Positions 34,746 to 44,667 are shown, numbered from the stretch's first letter. The stretch is 64,000 nucleotides of DNA from CAVSRC01 sp963785065 (GCA_963785065.1 CAWATX010000004.1:434001-498000); one strand, 5' to 3'. Program-made: numbers and translations. Notes: generated from the letters alone by a model not told the origin.

Positions 34746-35573
34746 TCAGCGCCAGCGCCGCGCCGCGCGCCAGATGATCCACTGCCGCCTGAGCGGCGTG
34801 AGGTCAATGCGGCCGGAGAACGGGTCGTAGCCCGGCCGCTCCATGCGATCGAGCACCGGCGCGACCAGGGCGACCGGCAGGAAGGCGGGTTTCAGCGCCG
34901 CCGGCAAAGCGGCGATCTCGGGCATGGCGCGACCGAGATGATCACGGGCGATCTGACGCAACTCGGCCAGCGTCGCCATTAGTTCCGGCGTCGCCGTGCC
35001 GCGCGCCAGCATCTCGCGGTCAAACCCATGGGCGGCGCCGATGTCGGCAGGCAGATAGCACTGGCCGCGGGCGGCATGGATGGGCAGAGCCCGCATCAGT
35101 CCGGTCATGGCATAGGCGACGCCGGCATGGCCGGCGGCGGCGGCCACGCGCGGGTCGTGGCCGGCGGAAAGGACGATTGCGCCGAGCTGAATCAGCGCCG
35201 AGGAGGTCTCCCCGGCATAACCTTCGAGATCATGCTGGCTCGGCATCTGGTCGGCATAAAGGTCGAACAGGCGCGCATCGATCAGCCCCTCGAAGCCGGA
35301 AAGCGGCAGGGCGTATGTGCGGATGGTCTGGTCGAGGGCGTTTGCCACCGGGTGACCGCCGCTGCCGGTTGCCAGCGCATCGCGCCACCACTGCAGCCTT
35401 ATCTCGCCGAGCACCGGGTCGCTGACCGTATCGCGGATGCGCGCCACCTCGGCGCTGAAGGCATGGAGCGCGAAGAGATGCCGGCGCACCGCAGACGGCG
35501 CGAACAGGTCCGCGATGTAGCGGTCGCGGTCGAGTTCGCGCACCGTTTGGGCGCAGTGCTCATAGACGTCCAT
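34746..35573 (-). CDS. squalene/phytoene synthase family protein (NDUFAF6-like)
   Basis: A 275-aa protein of the squalene/phytoene synthase fold: LFAPSAVRRHLFALHAFSAEVARI, EIRLQWWRDAL and AYAMTGLMRALPIHAARGQCYLP. The typical prenyl-synthase DxxxD clusters are degenerate (the first reads IRDTVSD), as in NDUFAF6, the mitochondrial complex I assembly factor. Adjacency to the NDUFAF3-like gene and secFD supports that reading over a carotenoid role. Confidence 0.8.
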   Translation of the reverse strand: MDVYEHCAQTVRELDRDRYIADLFAPSAVRRHLFALHAFSAEVARIRDTVSDPVLGEIRLQWWRDALATGSGGHPVANALDQTIRTYALPLSGFEGLIDARLFDLYADQMPSQHDLEGYAGETSSALIQLGAIVLSAGHDPRVAAAAGHAGVAYAMTGLMRALPIHAARGQCYLPADIGAAHGFDREMLARGTATPELMATLAELRQIARDHLGRAMPEIAALPAALKPAFLPVALVAPVLDRMERPGYDPFSGRIDLTPLRRQWIIWRAARRWR

Positions 35574-35602
35574 GGGCGTGAGATATGGCGCGTGGACCCG
35601 CG

Positions 35603-35992
35603 TCAGTCCACGGCAATCAGCGCGGCCGCCACTGCCCGCTCCTCGGCAAGCAGCACGTTGAAGGTGCGCACGGCCGCGCCGGTCGACATCGGCTCGGCGA
35701 CGATTCCCGCCTCGCGGCAGCGCGCCTTCAGCGCGGCCGAGAGCGGCGCGATATCGGCGCCAGTGCCGACGAGCAGGATGTCAATCGCCTCGGCCTCGGC
35801 GAAGACCTTCACGAGGCTCGTTTCGTCGATGGCGCCCGGCGCCGGCGCCTGCCAACCGTAGATGCCGCTTGGCAGGCAGAGGAGCGCGCCGCGATGCGAC
35901 ATGCCGGCGAAGCGAAAGCCGCCATTACCATAGCTTTCGATCGGCGCGCGGCCGGGATAATGGGCGGCGCGCATGACGACGCCCTCGGACAT
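35603..35992 (-). CDS. Mth938-like domain (DUF498) protein, NDUFAF3-like
   Basis: A 129-aa protein with the family's IESYGNGGFRFAGMSHRGALL and the central VGTGADIAPL turn. Human NDUFAF3 (complex I assembly) is the mitochondrial member, and its bacterial homologues characteristically sit next to secDF, as here (8 bp after secF). Likely involved in respiratory complex I assembly; inferred. Confidence 0.85.
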   Translation of the reverse strand: MSEGVVMRAAHYPGRAPIESYGNGGFRFAGMSHRGALLCLPSGIYGWQAPAPGAIDETSLVKVFAEAEAIDILLVGTGADIAPLSAALKARCREAGIVAEPMSTGAAVRTFNVLLAEERAVAAALIAVD

Positions 35993-36000
35993 CGCGACGG

Positions 36001-36954
36001 TCAGGCCTTGCTGGCCGCTTCGGCCGGCTCAGGCTCCTGATTGGCGCGGCCACCCGGCCTTAGGCTGAAGAAGATCAGCACCGGCGCGGCGATGTAGATC
36101 GACGAATAGGTGCCGATGACGACGCCGAACAGCATGGCGGCGACGAAGGAGCGAATGACCTCGCCGCCGAAGACGAACAGCGCCAGCAGCGCCAGGAACG
36201 TGGTGCTCGAGGTGAGCGTCGTTCGCGCCAGCATCTCGTTGATCGACCGGTCGAGCAGCTCCGGAATCGGCATCTTCTTGTACTTGCGCAGATTCTCGCG
36301 AATCCGGTCGTATACAACGACCGTGTCGTTGAGCGAATAGCCGATAATGGTGAGGATGGCGGCGACGCTCGAAATGCTGAAGTCGACCTGCGACACGACG
36401 AAGAATCCGAGCGTCATGAACACGTCGTGACTGGTGGCAATGATCGCGCCGACGGCGAACTGCCATTCGAAGCGGAACCAGATATAGGCGAGGATCGCCA
36501 CCATGGTGACGAGCAGCGCGATGGTGGCGGCCGACGCCAGTTCGCTCGACACGCTCGGTCCGACGCTCTCGATCCGCCGGAACTCCGCCGTCTTGCCGAA
36601 GGCCTCGCGCACCTTGGTCACCGCCGCCTGTTGGGCCGCCTCGCCGCCCTTCTGCTGCTCGATGCGGATGAGAACCGACTTGCCGGCGCTGGGGTCGCTC
36701 ACCTCGGTGACCTGAACGTCGCCGAGATCGAGCGAACCGACCGTGTTGCGGATGTTGGCGAGGCTGTAGTTCGCGTCGACCGGCTTGAGCTCGATGAGCG
36801 TGCCGCCACGGAAATCGATGCCGTAGTTCGGTCCGATGGTGAGGAACAGCGTCAGCGACAGCACCGACAGGATCAGCGTGGCGGGGAAATTGATCCGCCA
36901 CAGCCACATGAACGGAATTTTCGTGTTGTCGGGGATGAAGCGGAACTTGCGCAT
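36001..36954 (-). CDS. secF: protein translocase subunit SecF
   Basis: Works with SecD to drive late steps of Sec export using the proton gradient. The 317-aa protein has six membrane helices, the FRGGTLIELK strand after helix 1, and the C-terminal SLNDTVVVYDRIRENLRK motif. The ATG at 36954 (MRKFRFIPDNTKIPFM) lies 22 bp after secD; the longer open frame to 37026 overlaps secD and is not favoured. Confidence 0.95.
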   Translation of the reverse strand: MRKFRFIPDNTKIPFMWLWRINFPATLILSVLSLTLFLTIGPNYGIDFRGGTLIELKPVDANYSLANIRNTVGSLDLGDVQVTEVSDPSAGKSVLIRIEQQKGGEAAQQAAVTKVREAFGKTAEFRRIESVGPSVSSELASAATIALLVTMVAILAYIWFRFEWQFAVGAIIATSHDVFMTLGFFVVSQVDFSISSVAAILTIIGYSLNDTVVVYDRIRENLRKYKKMPIPELLDRSINEMLARTTLTSSTTFLALLALFVFGGEVIRSFVAAMLFGVVIGTYSSIYIAAPVLIFFSLRPGGRANQEPEPAEAASKA

Positions 36955-36976
36955 GCGATAGGCTCCCTGGACCGAC

Positions 36977-38587
36977 CTAGAGGTCGATCCTGTTCGGCCG
37001 GCGCCACGCCACCCACATCGAAACAATCATCCGCGTGAAGGTGAAGGCGGTGAAGACGGTGGTGACGATGCCGATGGCGTTGGTGACGGCGAAGCCGCGG
37101 ATCGGGCCGGTGCCGAGCTGCATGAGCACGAGGGCCGAGATCATGGTGGTGATATTGGCGTCGAGGATGGTGCCGAGAGCGCGCTGGAAGCCAACATCGA
37201 TCGAGGCGATCGCGCTGCGTCCGTTGCGGAACTCCTCGCGGATGCGTTCGTAGATCAGCACGTTCGAGTCGACCGCCATGCCGACGGTGAGCACGATGCC
37301 GGCGATGCCGGGAAGCGTCAGCGTGGCGCCGAGAATGGACAGCACCGCGAAGATGATCGACACGTTGACCAGCACCGCGAGATTGGCGATGAGGCCGAAG
37401 AAGCCGTAGGTGGCGAACATGAAGACGGCGACGAAGACCGTTCCGATGATCGCCGCGATCTTGCCGGCGCGGATCGAGTCGGCGCCGAGGCCGGGACCGA
37501 CGGTACGCTCCTCGACGATGTTGAGCTTGGCGGGCAGCGAGCCGGCGCGCAGCAGAATGGCGAGGTCGTTGGCGGTCTGCACCGTGAAATGGCCGCTGAT
37601 CTGGCCGGAACCGCCGAGAATCGGCGTCTGGATCACCGGCGCCGAGATCACCTTGTTGTCGAGGACGATGGCGAACGGACGGCCGACGTTCTTGGCGGTG
37701 ACGTCACCGAAGACGCGGGCACCCGACGTCGACAGGCGGAAGTTGACCACCGGCTCATTGGTGCGGCTGTCGAAACCGGCCTGGGCGTCGACGAGGTCCT
37801 CGCCGGTCATCAGCGCGGTGTCCTCGACGACATAGATGGTGTTGGGGTCTTCGGCGAAGGGGAATTCCAGCGTGCCCGGCGGGGTCGGCTGGGAATCCGC
37901 CTGCTGCTTGGTGAGCGAGCCCTTGACCAGGTGGAAGGTGAGCTGCGCGGTCTGGCCGACCAGCGATTTCAGGCGGGCCGGATCACCGAGGCCGGGCGCC
38001 TCGACCAGGATGCGGTCGTTGCCCTGGCGGGCGATCGACGGCTCGGTGGTGCCGAGTTGGTTGATACGCCGGTTGATGACCTCGATCGACTGCTGGACGA
38101 TGCCGCGCAGGCGCTGCGCCAGGCCGTTCTGGTCATAGGTGAAGCGCACCAGTCCGGTGTCTGAGACGGTGAGGTCGAACTCGTAGACGGTGGAGCCGCC
38201 GATGACGTTGGCGTTGAGCGAATTGCGCAGCGGCTCCAGGCGCGTCTTGGCCTCATCGAGCTGCTTGAGGTCGCGCACGCGCAACTGCACCGCGTCGCCC
38301 TGGATGCCGAGGCCGGTATAGCCGATGCGCGGGTCCTGCAGCATCGCCTTGCGGATGTCGCCGACCAGCGTGCGCAGGCGCTTCTGAACGTAGTCGGCCT
38401 GGTCGACCTGGTAGAGCAGATAGGCGCCGCCCTGCAGGTCGAGACCGAGGACGATCTGCTGGTGCGGTATCCAGCTCGGCCACTTGGACACGCTCGAGGC
38501 GGAGAAGAAGTTGGGGATGTCCACGACGATCGCCGCGAGGACAACCAGGAAGATCAGACCGATTTTCCAGCGGGAGACTTGCAGCAT
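36977..38587 (-). CDS. secD: protein translocase subunit SecD
   Basis: 536-aa SecD with an N-terminal membrane helix (about 9-28), the VLGLDLQGGAYLLYQVD motif, large periplasmic P1 region, and a C-terminal six-helix bundle containing AVDSNVLIYERIREEFRNG. Lies 39 bp downstream of yajC and 22 bp upstream of secF. Confidence 0.96.
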   Translation of the reverse strand: MLQVSRWKIGLIFLVVLAAIVVDIPNFFSASSVSKWPSWIPHQQIVLGLDLQGGAYLLYQVDQADYVQKRLRTLVGDIRKAMLQDPRIGYTGLGIQGDAVQLRVRDLKQLDEAKTRLEPLRNSLNANVIGGSTVYEFDLTVSDTGLVRFTYDQNGLAQRLRGIVQQSIEVINRRINQLGTTEPSIARQGNDRILVEAPGLGDPARLKSLVGQTAQLTFHLVKGSLTKQQADSQPTPPGTLEFPFAEDPNTIYVVEDTALMTGEDLVDAQAGFDSRTNEPVVNFRLSTSGARVFGDVTAKNVGRPFAIVLDNKVISAPVIQTPILGGSGQISGHFTVQTANDLAILLRAGSLPAKLNIVEERTVGPGLGADSIRAGKIAAIIGTVFVAVFMFATYGFFGLIANLAVLVNVSIIFAVLSILGATLTLPGIAGIVLTVGMAVDSNVLIYERIREEFRNGRSAIASIDVGFQRALGTILDANITTMISALVLMQLGTGPIRGFAVTNAIGIVTTVFTAFTFTRMIVSMWVAWRRPNRIDL

Positions 38588-38626
38588 GCATTCAGGTCCG
38601 GACGCACATCAGGTCAACTCGCCGCC

Positions 38627-38968
38627 TTAGCCATTTTCCTTGACCGGCTCGCCCTTGGCGCGAACCTCGGCAATCATGCTGCGCGAGACACGCACGCGCG
38701 TTTCCTCGGCGATCTCGACCAGGATCTCGGTCTCGTCCACCTTGGCGACCTTGCCGATGAGGCCGCCGGAGGTGACGATGGTGTCGCCACGGCGGACATT
38801 GGCGATCATCTCGCGGTGCTGGCGCTGCCTCTGCTGCTGCGGACGCAGGATGAGGAAGTACATGATGACGAAAATGAAGACGATGGGCAGCAGGCTGCCG
38901 ATCGGCCCGCCCAGAAAGCCGGCGTCCGGCGCGGACGTCGCCGCAAAAGCCTGGGTCACGAAGGACAT
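38627..38968 (-). CDS. yajC: preprotein translocase subunit YajC
   Basis: Single-pass accessory subunit of SecDF. The 113-aa protein has a hydrophobic helix LLPIVFIFVIMYFLILRPQQ followed by the conserved RRGDTIVTSGGLIGKV domain. First gene of the yajC-secD-secF operon. Confidence 0.95.
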   Translation of the reverse strand: MSFVTQAFAATSAPDAGFLGGPIGSLLPIVFIFVIMYFLILRPQQQRQRQHREMIANVRRGDTIVTSGGLIGKVAKVDETEILVEIAEETRVRVSRSMIAEVRAKGEPVKENG

Positions 38969-39151
38969 ATAACTACTCCTGTCATCGGCGGCACAGACAC
39001 CAGCACGAAACGGCGCGGACTATACCGGGGTGGCATCCCATTGCAAACGATATAGGAACCGCCGCGACCGAATGGCACCCGCTTGGCGGCCGGGCCGCCG
39101 CCGTGCTAACCCTGCGGCCCGCCGGGCGCCCTTGACTGCCGGAGATTTGCC

Positions 39152-40042
39152 TTGTCCGACAAGGACCTAAACGCCATTGCCGAACGCCTCGACCGGCTCC
39201 TCAGGCTGGTCGAGCGGGCGGTGCCGCCGGCCCCGGCGCACCCCGATTTCGCCGCCGCGGACGCCTTCGTGTGGCTGGCGGCAAGCCGCAGCCTGCAGCC
39301 GGTCGACAAGGTCAACCGGGTGGACATCGATCTGCTCAAGGGCATCGACCGGCTGCGCGACATCCTGCTTGAGAACACCGAGCGCTTCCAGCGCGGCCTG
39401 CCGGCCAACAATGCCCTGCTCTGGGGGGCGCGCGGCATGGGCAAGAGTTCGCTGATCAAGGCGGTCCATGCCGGCCTCAATGCCGCCCACCCGGAGCACC
39501 CGCTCAAGCTCATCGAGATTCATCGCGAGGATATCGAGACCCTGCCCGACCTGATGGCGCTGGTGCGCGCCGCGCCTCACCGCTTCATCCTGTTCTGCGA
39601 CGACCTCTCCTTCGACGGCGACGACACTTCCTACAAGTCGCTCAAGGCGGCGCTCGAGGGCGGCATCGAGGGGCGGCCGGCCAACGTCGTCTTCTACGCC
39701 ACTTCCAATCGCCGCCACCTGCTGCCGCGCGACATGATGGAGAACGAGCGCTCGACGGCGATCAATCCGCACGAAGCGGTCGAGGAAAAGGTGTCGCTAT
39801 CGGATCGTTTCGGCCTGTGGCTGGGCTTCCACAGATGCAGCCAGGACGAATATCTGTCCATGGTCGCCGGCTATGTGGCGCATTACGGCCTGGAGATCGC
39901 GGCGGACCGGTTGGCGGCGGAGGCTCTGGAGTGGTCGACGACCCGCGGGGCGCGTTCCGGCCGGGTCGCCTGGCAGTTCATTCAGGATCTGGCGGGGCGA
40001 CTTGGGGTTGCCCTGTCGGACGAGCCGCCCCGCCAGCCCTGA
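39152..40042 (+). CDS. DUF815 family AAA+ ATPase
   Basis: A 296-aa ATPase with Walker A ALLWGARGMGKSSLI (about residues 87-101), Walker B FILFCDDLSFDGDD and the sensor-1 region VVFYATSNRRHLLPRDM. DUF815 proteins are widespread in proteobacteria and of unknown function. The start is TTG at 39152, preceded by GGAG; divergent from yajC. Confidence 0.88.
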   Translation: MSDKDLNAIAERLDRLLRLVERAVPPAPAHPDFAAADAFVWLAASRSLQPVDKVNRVDIDLLKGIDRLRDILLENTERFQRGLPANNALLWGARGMGKSSLIKAVHAGLNAAHPEHPLKLIEIHREDIETLPDLMALVRAAPHRFILFCDDLSFDGDDTSYKSLKAALEGGIEGRPANVVFYATSNRRHLLPRDMMENERSTAINPHEAVEEKVSLSDRFGLWLGFHRCSQDEYLSMVAGYVAHYGLEIAADRLAAEALEWSTTRGARSGRVAWQFIQDLAGRLGVALSDEPPRQP

Positions 40043-40099
40043 TTGATCAGCGCCCTTTTGGAGGTCAGACGATGATCAAATCAGGTGATCGCCCTGCGA

Positions 40100-41437
40100 T
40101 CAGCTTGCCAGATAGTCGAGCGGGTTGACCGGCTTGGCGCCCTTGCGCAGCTCGAAGTGGACCTGCGGAGAGGAAACCGCTCCGCTCATGCCGGCGTGCG
40201 CGATGGTCTCGCCGCGGTACACCTTGTCGCCGCGCTTGACCGCGAGGTCGCGGTTGTTGGCATAGGCCGACACCCAGCCGTCGGCGTGACGGACGAGGAT
40301 CAGGTTGCCATAGCCTTCCAGCTCGTTGCCGGCATAGATCACGGTGCCGGCCTCAGCCGCCTTGACGGCGGTGCCTTCGGGGACCGCGAGGTTGATGCCG
40401 TCGTTCTTCTCGCCGTTCGGCTTGGTGCCGAAGCCGGCAATGATGCGGCCGCGCACCGGCCAGCGGAACTCGGTGCCGCTGGCGGAGCCGGAATCGGCGG
40501 CCTTCTCAATGGCGGCGCTGGCCGCGGCGGTATCGTTGCTGCCGCCCTTGAGCACCGGAACGGTGGGCACGGCGGGTACCGCGGGGGCGCCGGCCGTGGA
40601 GGCCATCGGCGGCACCTCGACCTTGGGCGCAGCGGCGCGCATGGCCGGGATATTCGCCTTGGGATCGAGCGAGGCGACGCGGGTCGGCAGGGCACCGGGC
40701 ACGGTGGTCGGCCGCTGGACGGCGGCGATAGTGGCGTGGCCCGGCTGACCGTGGATCTTCAGTACCTGGCCGACGCGGATCGATTCAGCCGACGGAAGGT
40801 TGTTGAGGGCGGTGAGCGTGCTCACCGTGGTGCCGTAGCGGCGGGCGATCGAATAGAGCGTGTCGCCGGCGGTCACGGTATGGGTCGCGGTGGCCCCTGC
40901 CGGTTCCGGCGCGACCTTGGCGGCCGCCGGGGTGTAGCTCACCGGCGTGGGCGTGACGGTGGCACCGGGCGCCAGCGCCACGCGGTGCGGGATGACGATG
41001 ACGCGGCCGGCGCGGATGTCGGCGGCGCTGCGCATCTGATTGGCGGAGAGGAGCTGCTCCTCGGGCACGCCGTATTGTGAGGCCAGCGAATAGAGCGTCT
41101 CGCCGGACTTGACGGTGACCACGCGCCCGCCGACGGCGGACCAGCCGTAATTGCCGGTGTCGGCAAAGGCGGTGCGGGTTGCGGGCGGAGTGGCGGCTGC
41201 CGGAGGCGGCGGCAGCGCGGCGCGGGAGACGGCGGTCGATGGCTGCGGGATCGCGGCAGGCATCGGCTGATTATCGGCCTGGCCGATGATCTCGCGCTGA
41301 TTTTCTGTTGAGCCGGTGAAGAAGGGTTCCTGAAAGCGCGTCGCGTTGCTGCAGGAAGCGGCCAGACCGGCGGCGGCGATGACGAAGGCGGCAGACCTCA
41401 GGGCGCGGTACCGGAGGGCGGAATCACGGTTACGCAT
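40100..41437 (-). CDS. LysM / M23 peptidase domain lipoprotein (NlpD-like)
   Basis: Envelope protein of 445 aa with a signal containing the probable lipobox LAAS-C (about Cys29), two LysM peptidoglycan-binding repeats (VKSGETLYSLASQYGVPEEQ about 113; VTAGDTLYSIARRYGTTVST about 188) and a C-terminal M23 (LytM) domain with NDGINLAVPEGTAVKAAEAG and PQVHFELRKG. Probable amidase activator in daughter-cell separation. The H..D metal site must be checked, because activators lack it. It lies upstream of pcm-surE's downstream end in the same direction. Confidence 0.9.
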   Translation of the reverse strand: MRNRDSALRYRALRSAAFVIAAAGLAASCSNATRFQEPFFTGSTENQREIIGQADNQPMPAAIPQPSTAVSRAALPPPPAAATPPATRTAFADTGNYGWSAVGGRVVTVKSGETLYSLASQYGVPEEQLLSANQMRSAADIRAGRVIVIPHRVALAPGATVTPTPVSYTPAAAKVAPEPAGATATHTVTAGDTLYSIARRYGTTVSTLTALNNLPSAESIRVGQVLKIHGQPGHATIAAVQRPTTVPGALPTRVASLDPKANIPAMRAAAPKVEVPPMASTAGAPAVPAVPTVPVLKGGSNDTAAASAAIEKAADSGSASGTEFRWPVRGRIIAGFGTKPNGEKNDGINLAVPEGTAVKAAEAGTVIYAGNELEGYGNLILVRHADGWVSAYANNRDLAVKRGDKVYRGETIAHAGMSGAVSSPQVHFELRKGAKPVNPLDYLAS

Positions 41438-41570
41438 TGCTCAACTCGCACTACAGGACTCGGAACTGATGCGAGTAAACGCTGGTAACGTTGACAAAGG
41501 CTAAACAGGCGATGCGTCCGTGTTTTACCAAGCATCCTGGCGGCGGGATGACATGCGTTTGTTGCAGGGA

Positions 41571-42239
41571 CTAAAGCCGCTGGGCCTTGCCGGGGATCAG
41601 CGGCACGAAGCGCACATCGGCGAGCGACCGGCTGATAAAACCTTCCTCGCCGCGCTCGTAGCGCATCAGCTGCTGGACACCGTCGGCCGGCCCGACCGGC
41701 ATGACGAGCACGCCGCCGAGGCGCACCTGCTTGAGCAGCGCCTCGGGCACCGCCTCCTCGGAGGCCGTGATGATGATGCGGTCGAAGGGCGCCTGCTCCG
41801 GCCAGCCCTTGATGCCGTCGCCGACGAGCGTGGTGATGTTGACGAGCCGCAGCGTGCGGAAGCGCGACTCGGCAGCGGCGGTGAGCGTGCGGAAGCGCTC
41901 GATGGTGTAGACGCGCTTGACCAGCCTCGCCAGGATCGCCGTCTGGTAACCGGTGCCGGTGCCGATCTCCAGCACACGGTCGTCCTCGCCGAGGTCGAGG
42001 GCGGCGGTCATCATGCCGACCACCACCGGAGCGCTGATCGTCTGGCCGCAGTCGATGGGCAGCGCCCGCTCGGCATAAGCCTCGGCATGCATCTCGGCCG
42101 GCGCGAAGAGATCGCGCGGCACGGACTCGATCGCCGTCACCAGACGCCGGTCGGTGATGCCGGCGCGGCGCAGGCGCAGGATCAGCTCGGCGACATGTGT
42201 GCGGCGCTCGGCGTCGGACGGGAAGCCGTAGCCGGTCAT
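41571..42239 (-). CDS. pcm: protein-L-isoaspartate O-methyltransferase
   Basis: SAM-dependent repair of isoaspartyl residues. The 222-aa protein has the SAM motif VLEIGTGTGYQTAILARL and the preceding ISAPVVVGMMTAAL. Its ATG overlaps the surE stop by 4 bp (ATGA), the classic surE-pcm pairing. Confidence 0.94.
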   Translation of the reverse strand: MTGYGFPSDAERRTHVAELILRLRRAGITDRRLVTAIESVPRDLFAPAEMHAEAYAERALPIDCGQTISAPVVVGMMTAALDLGEDDRVLEIGTGTGYQTAILARLVKRVYTIERFRTLTAAAESRFRTLRLVNITTLVGDGIKGWPEQAPFDRIIITASEEAVPEALLKQVRLGGVLVMPVGPADGVQQLMRYERGEEGFISRSLADVRFVPLIPGKAQRL

Positions 42240-43018
42240 CGCGGAGAGCCGCCGCCCGCGTTCATGTGCCGGTCGAGCGCGTCGCGAAGTTCGTGGGCGG
42301 TCATGTCGATGCGCAGCGGCGTCACCGAGATCAGGCCGCTATCGGTCGCCTCGACGTCGCTGCCCGGCCCGCCCCCGGTCGATGCGCGTTGATACATCAG
42401 CCAGTAATACGGCAGGTTGCGGCCGTCGCGGCGCTCGTCGATGTTGAGCGCATGGGCGAGCTTGCCCTGATGGGTGACGGCGATGCCGCCGACTGCGTCG
42501 GGAGCGCAGTTGGGGAAGTTGAGATTGTAGAAGATGCCGTCGGGGAAGCCGAAGGCAAGCAGTTGGCGGATGATCGCCGGCGCGTGCGTCTCGGCGGTCT
42601 CCCACGGCACGACGCGCTCGTCATGGGCGTAGGTGTAGGCCTGGCTGACGGCGATCGAGTTGACACCCAGGAGCGTGCCCTCGATGGCGCCGGCGACCGT
42701 GCCGGAATAGGTCAGGTCCTCGGCCATGTTGGCGCCGGAATTGACGCCGGAGAGCACCAGGTCGGGCTTGCCGTCGGCAAGCAGGCGGCGGACGCCCATG
42801 ATGACGCAGTCGCTCGGCGTGCCGCGCACGGCGTAGTGCTTGTCGCCGATCTGGCGCAGGCGGAGCGGATCGTTGAGCGACAGCGAATGCGCCAGGCCGG
42901 ACTGGTCGAGCTCCGGCGCCACCACCCAGATATCGTCGCTGAACTGGCGCGCGATCCTCTCCAGGGCCGCGAGGCCAGGCGAGTTGATGCCGTCGTCATT
43001 GGTGATGAGGATGCGCAT
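42236..43018 (-). CDS. surE: 5'/3'-nucleotidase SurE
   Basis: Metal-dependent nucleotidase for stationary-phase survival. The 260-aa protein starts MRILITNDDGINSPGL (Asp-Asp metal site) and has PSDCVIMG, LVLSGVNSGANM and YSGTVAGAIEG. Lies between serS and pcm, overlapping pcm. Confidence 0.96.
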   Translation of the reverse strand: MRILITNDDGINSPGLAALERIARQFSDDIWVVAPELDQSGLAHSLSLNDPLRLRQIGDKHYAVRGTPSDCVIMGVRRLLADGKPDLVLSGVNSGANMAEDLTYSGTVAGAIEGTLLGVNSIAVSQAYTYAHDERVVPWETAETHAPAIIRQLLAFGFPDGIFYNLNFPNCAPDAVGGIAVTHQGKLAHALNIDERRDGRNLPYYWLMYQRASTGGGPGSDVEATDSGLISVTPLRIDMTAHELRDALDRHMNAGGGSPR

Positions 43019-43050
43019 GGCTAGACAGACACCAATTTCAGGACTGCGGG

Positions 43051-43125
43051 CTCACCCCCCTCTGGCTTCGCTAACGCCCGGCTGCGCCCTTTTGCGGAGC
43101 GGAATCGTTCGGCGGAAAGGGTGAG
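43051..43125. repeat. palindromic intergenic repeat between surE and serS
   Basis: CTCACCC (43051-43057) and GGGTGAG (43119-43125) frame CCTCTGGCTTCGCTAACGC and CGGAGCGGAATCG segments. This type of 'CTCACCC...GCTTCGCTAACG...GGGTGAG' repeat recurs in Hyphomicrobiales intergenic DNA. Confidence 0.5.
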
Positions 43126-43142
43126 GGGTGCGGCCACGGCCT

Positions 43143-44564
43143 TCATCCAATCTTCTCTACGCCCCCCATATAGGGCCGCAACGCCTCGGGCACCGTGATC
43201 GAGCCGTCGGGATTCTGGTAATTCTCCATGACGGCGATCAGGCAGCGGCCGACAGCGACTCCGGAGCCGTTGAGGGTGTGCAGGAAGCGGTTTCCCTTGC
43301 CCTCCTTCGGCCGGTAGCGCGCCTGCATGCGCCGCGCCTGGAAATCACCGCAGAGCGAGATGGACGAGATTTCGCGATAGGTCCCCTGCCCCGGCAGCCA
43401 CACCTCGATGTCGTATGTCTTCTGCGCACCGAAGCCCATGTCGCCGGTCGACAGCGTCATCACGCGGTAATGCAGGTCGAGGCGCTTCAGCACCTCCTCC
43501 GCGCAGACGAGCATGCGTTCGTGTTCGTCGCGTGACGTCTCGGGGGTCACGATCGAGACCAGCTCGACCTTGTCGAACTGGTGCTGACGCAGCATGCCGC
43601 GCGTGTCCTTGCCGGCCGCCCCCGCCTCGGAGCGGAAGCACGGGGTGAGCGCGGTGACGCGGATCGGCAGTTCGGCCTCATCGCGAATGGATTCACGCAC
43701 GAGGTTGGTCAGCGGCACCTCGGCGGTGGGGATGAGCCAGAAGTCCTCCTTGAGCGGTGCCCGGTCGAGCGTCCGCTCAACCACTGTGTTGAGGTCGATC
43801 TCGCCGCGCCCGAATGCAGCTGCGTCCTCGGGCGTGGCGTAGCGCAGCGCGTCGCGGAGAAGCTCTGCACGATTGATCGTACGCGTCGCCATGAACTGGT
43901 CGTCGACGAATTTGGGCAGTTGCGCCGTCCCGAACATCACGTCGTCGCGCACCAGCAGCGGCGGCTGCACTTCCGTATAGCCGTGCTCGGTCGTGTGCAG
44001 GTCGAGCATGAACTGGCCGAGGGCGCGCTCCATGCGCGCCAACTGCCCCTTGAGGACGACGAAACGCGAGCCGGAGAGTTTGGCGGCGGCCTCGAAGTCC
44101 ATGCCGCCCATCGCCTCGCCCAGCTCGTAGTGCTCCTTGGCGTCGTTGATTCCGGGCCTCGTGCCCCAGGTGCGATAGACCACGTTGGCGTGCTCGTCGG
44201 CGCCGACCGGCACCTCGTCCGCCGGCAGGTTGGGGATGACGGCGAGCGCATCCTCCAGCGCCTTGTCGAGCTCGCGGCCCTTGGCCTCGGCGCCGGACAG
44301 GAACGTCTTCAGCTCGGCGACCTCGGCCATCAGTTTTGCCGCCGTGGCCTCGTCCTTATGCGCCTTGGCGTTGCCGATCTCCTTCGACGCCGCGTTGCGC
44401 CGTGCCTGCGCCTCCTCCAGCCGGACGATGTGCGCCCGCCGCGCCTCGTCCCTGGCGATGACGTCATCGACCGTGGCGCGGGCATCCGCCGACGACACGC
44501 CGCGCTTTTGCAGCGCTTCGGCCAGGAGGGCGGGATTGTCGCGGATCCATCTGATGTCGAGCAT
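43143..44564 (-). CDS. serS: serine-tRNA ligase
   Basis: Class II aminoacyl-tRNA synthetase, 473 aa, with the N-terminal coiled-coil arm (about residues 30-110), motif 2 CFRSEAGAAGKDTRGMLRQH and a motif 3 region around LNGSGVAVGRCLIAVMENYQ. Normal length. Confidence 0.97.
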   Translation of the reverse strand: MLDIRWIRDNPALLAEALQKRGVSSADARATVDDVIARDEARRAHIVRLEEAQARRNAASKEIGNAKAHKDEATAAKLMAEVAELKTFLSGAEAKGRELDKALEDALAVIPNLPADEVPVGADEHANVVYRTWGTRPGINDAKEHYELGEAMGGMDFEAAAKLSGSRFVVLKGQLARMERALGQFMLDLHTTEHGYTEVQPPLLVRDDVMFGTAQLPKFVDDQFMATRTINRAELLRDALRYATPEDAAAFGRGEIDLNTVVERTLDRAPLKEDFWLIPTAEVPLTNLVRESIRDEAELPIRVTALTPCFRSEAGAAGKDTRGMLRQHQFDKVELVSIVTPETSRDEHERMLVCAEEVLKRLDLHYRVMTLSTGDMGFGAQKTYDIEVWLPGQGTYREISSISLCGDFQARRMQARYRPKEGKGNRFLHTLNGSGVAVGRCLIAVMENYQNPDGSITVPEALRPYMGGVEKIG

Positions 44565-44667
44565 GGGAAAACAGTCCGGTGGGCACTTCGTCCGCGCCTT
44601 TTAGTCATTCCGGCGGGCGGAAACAAACATTGCGTGGTCAGTGGCCGCGTGAAGGTGCCAACCCGAT

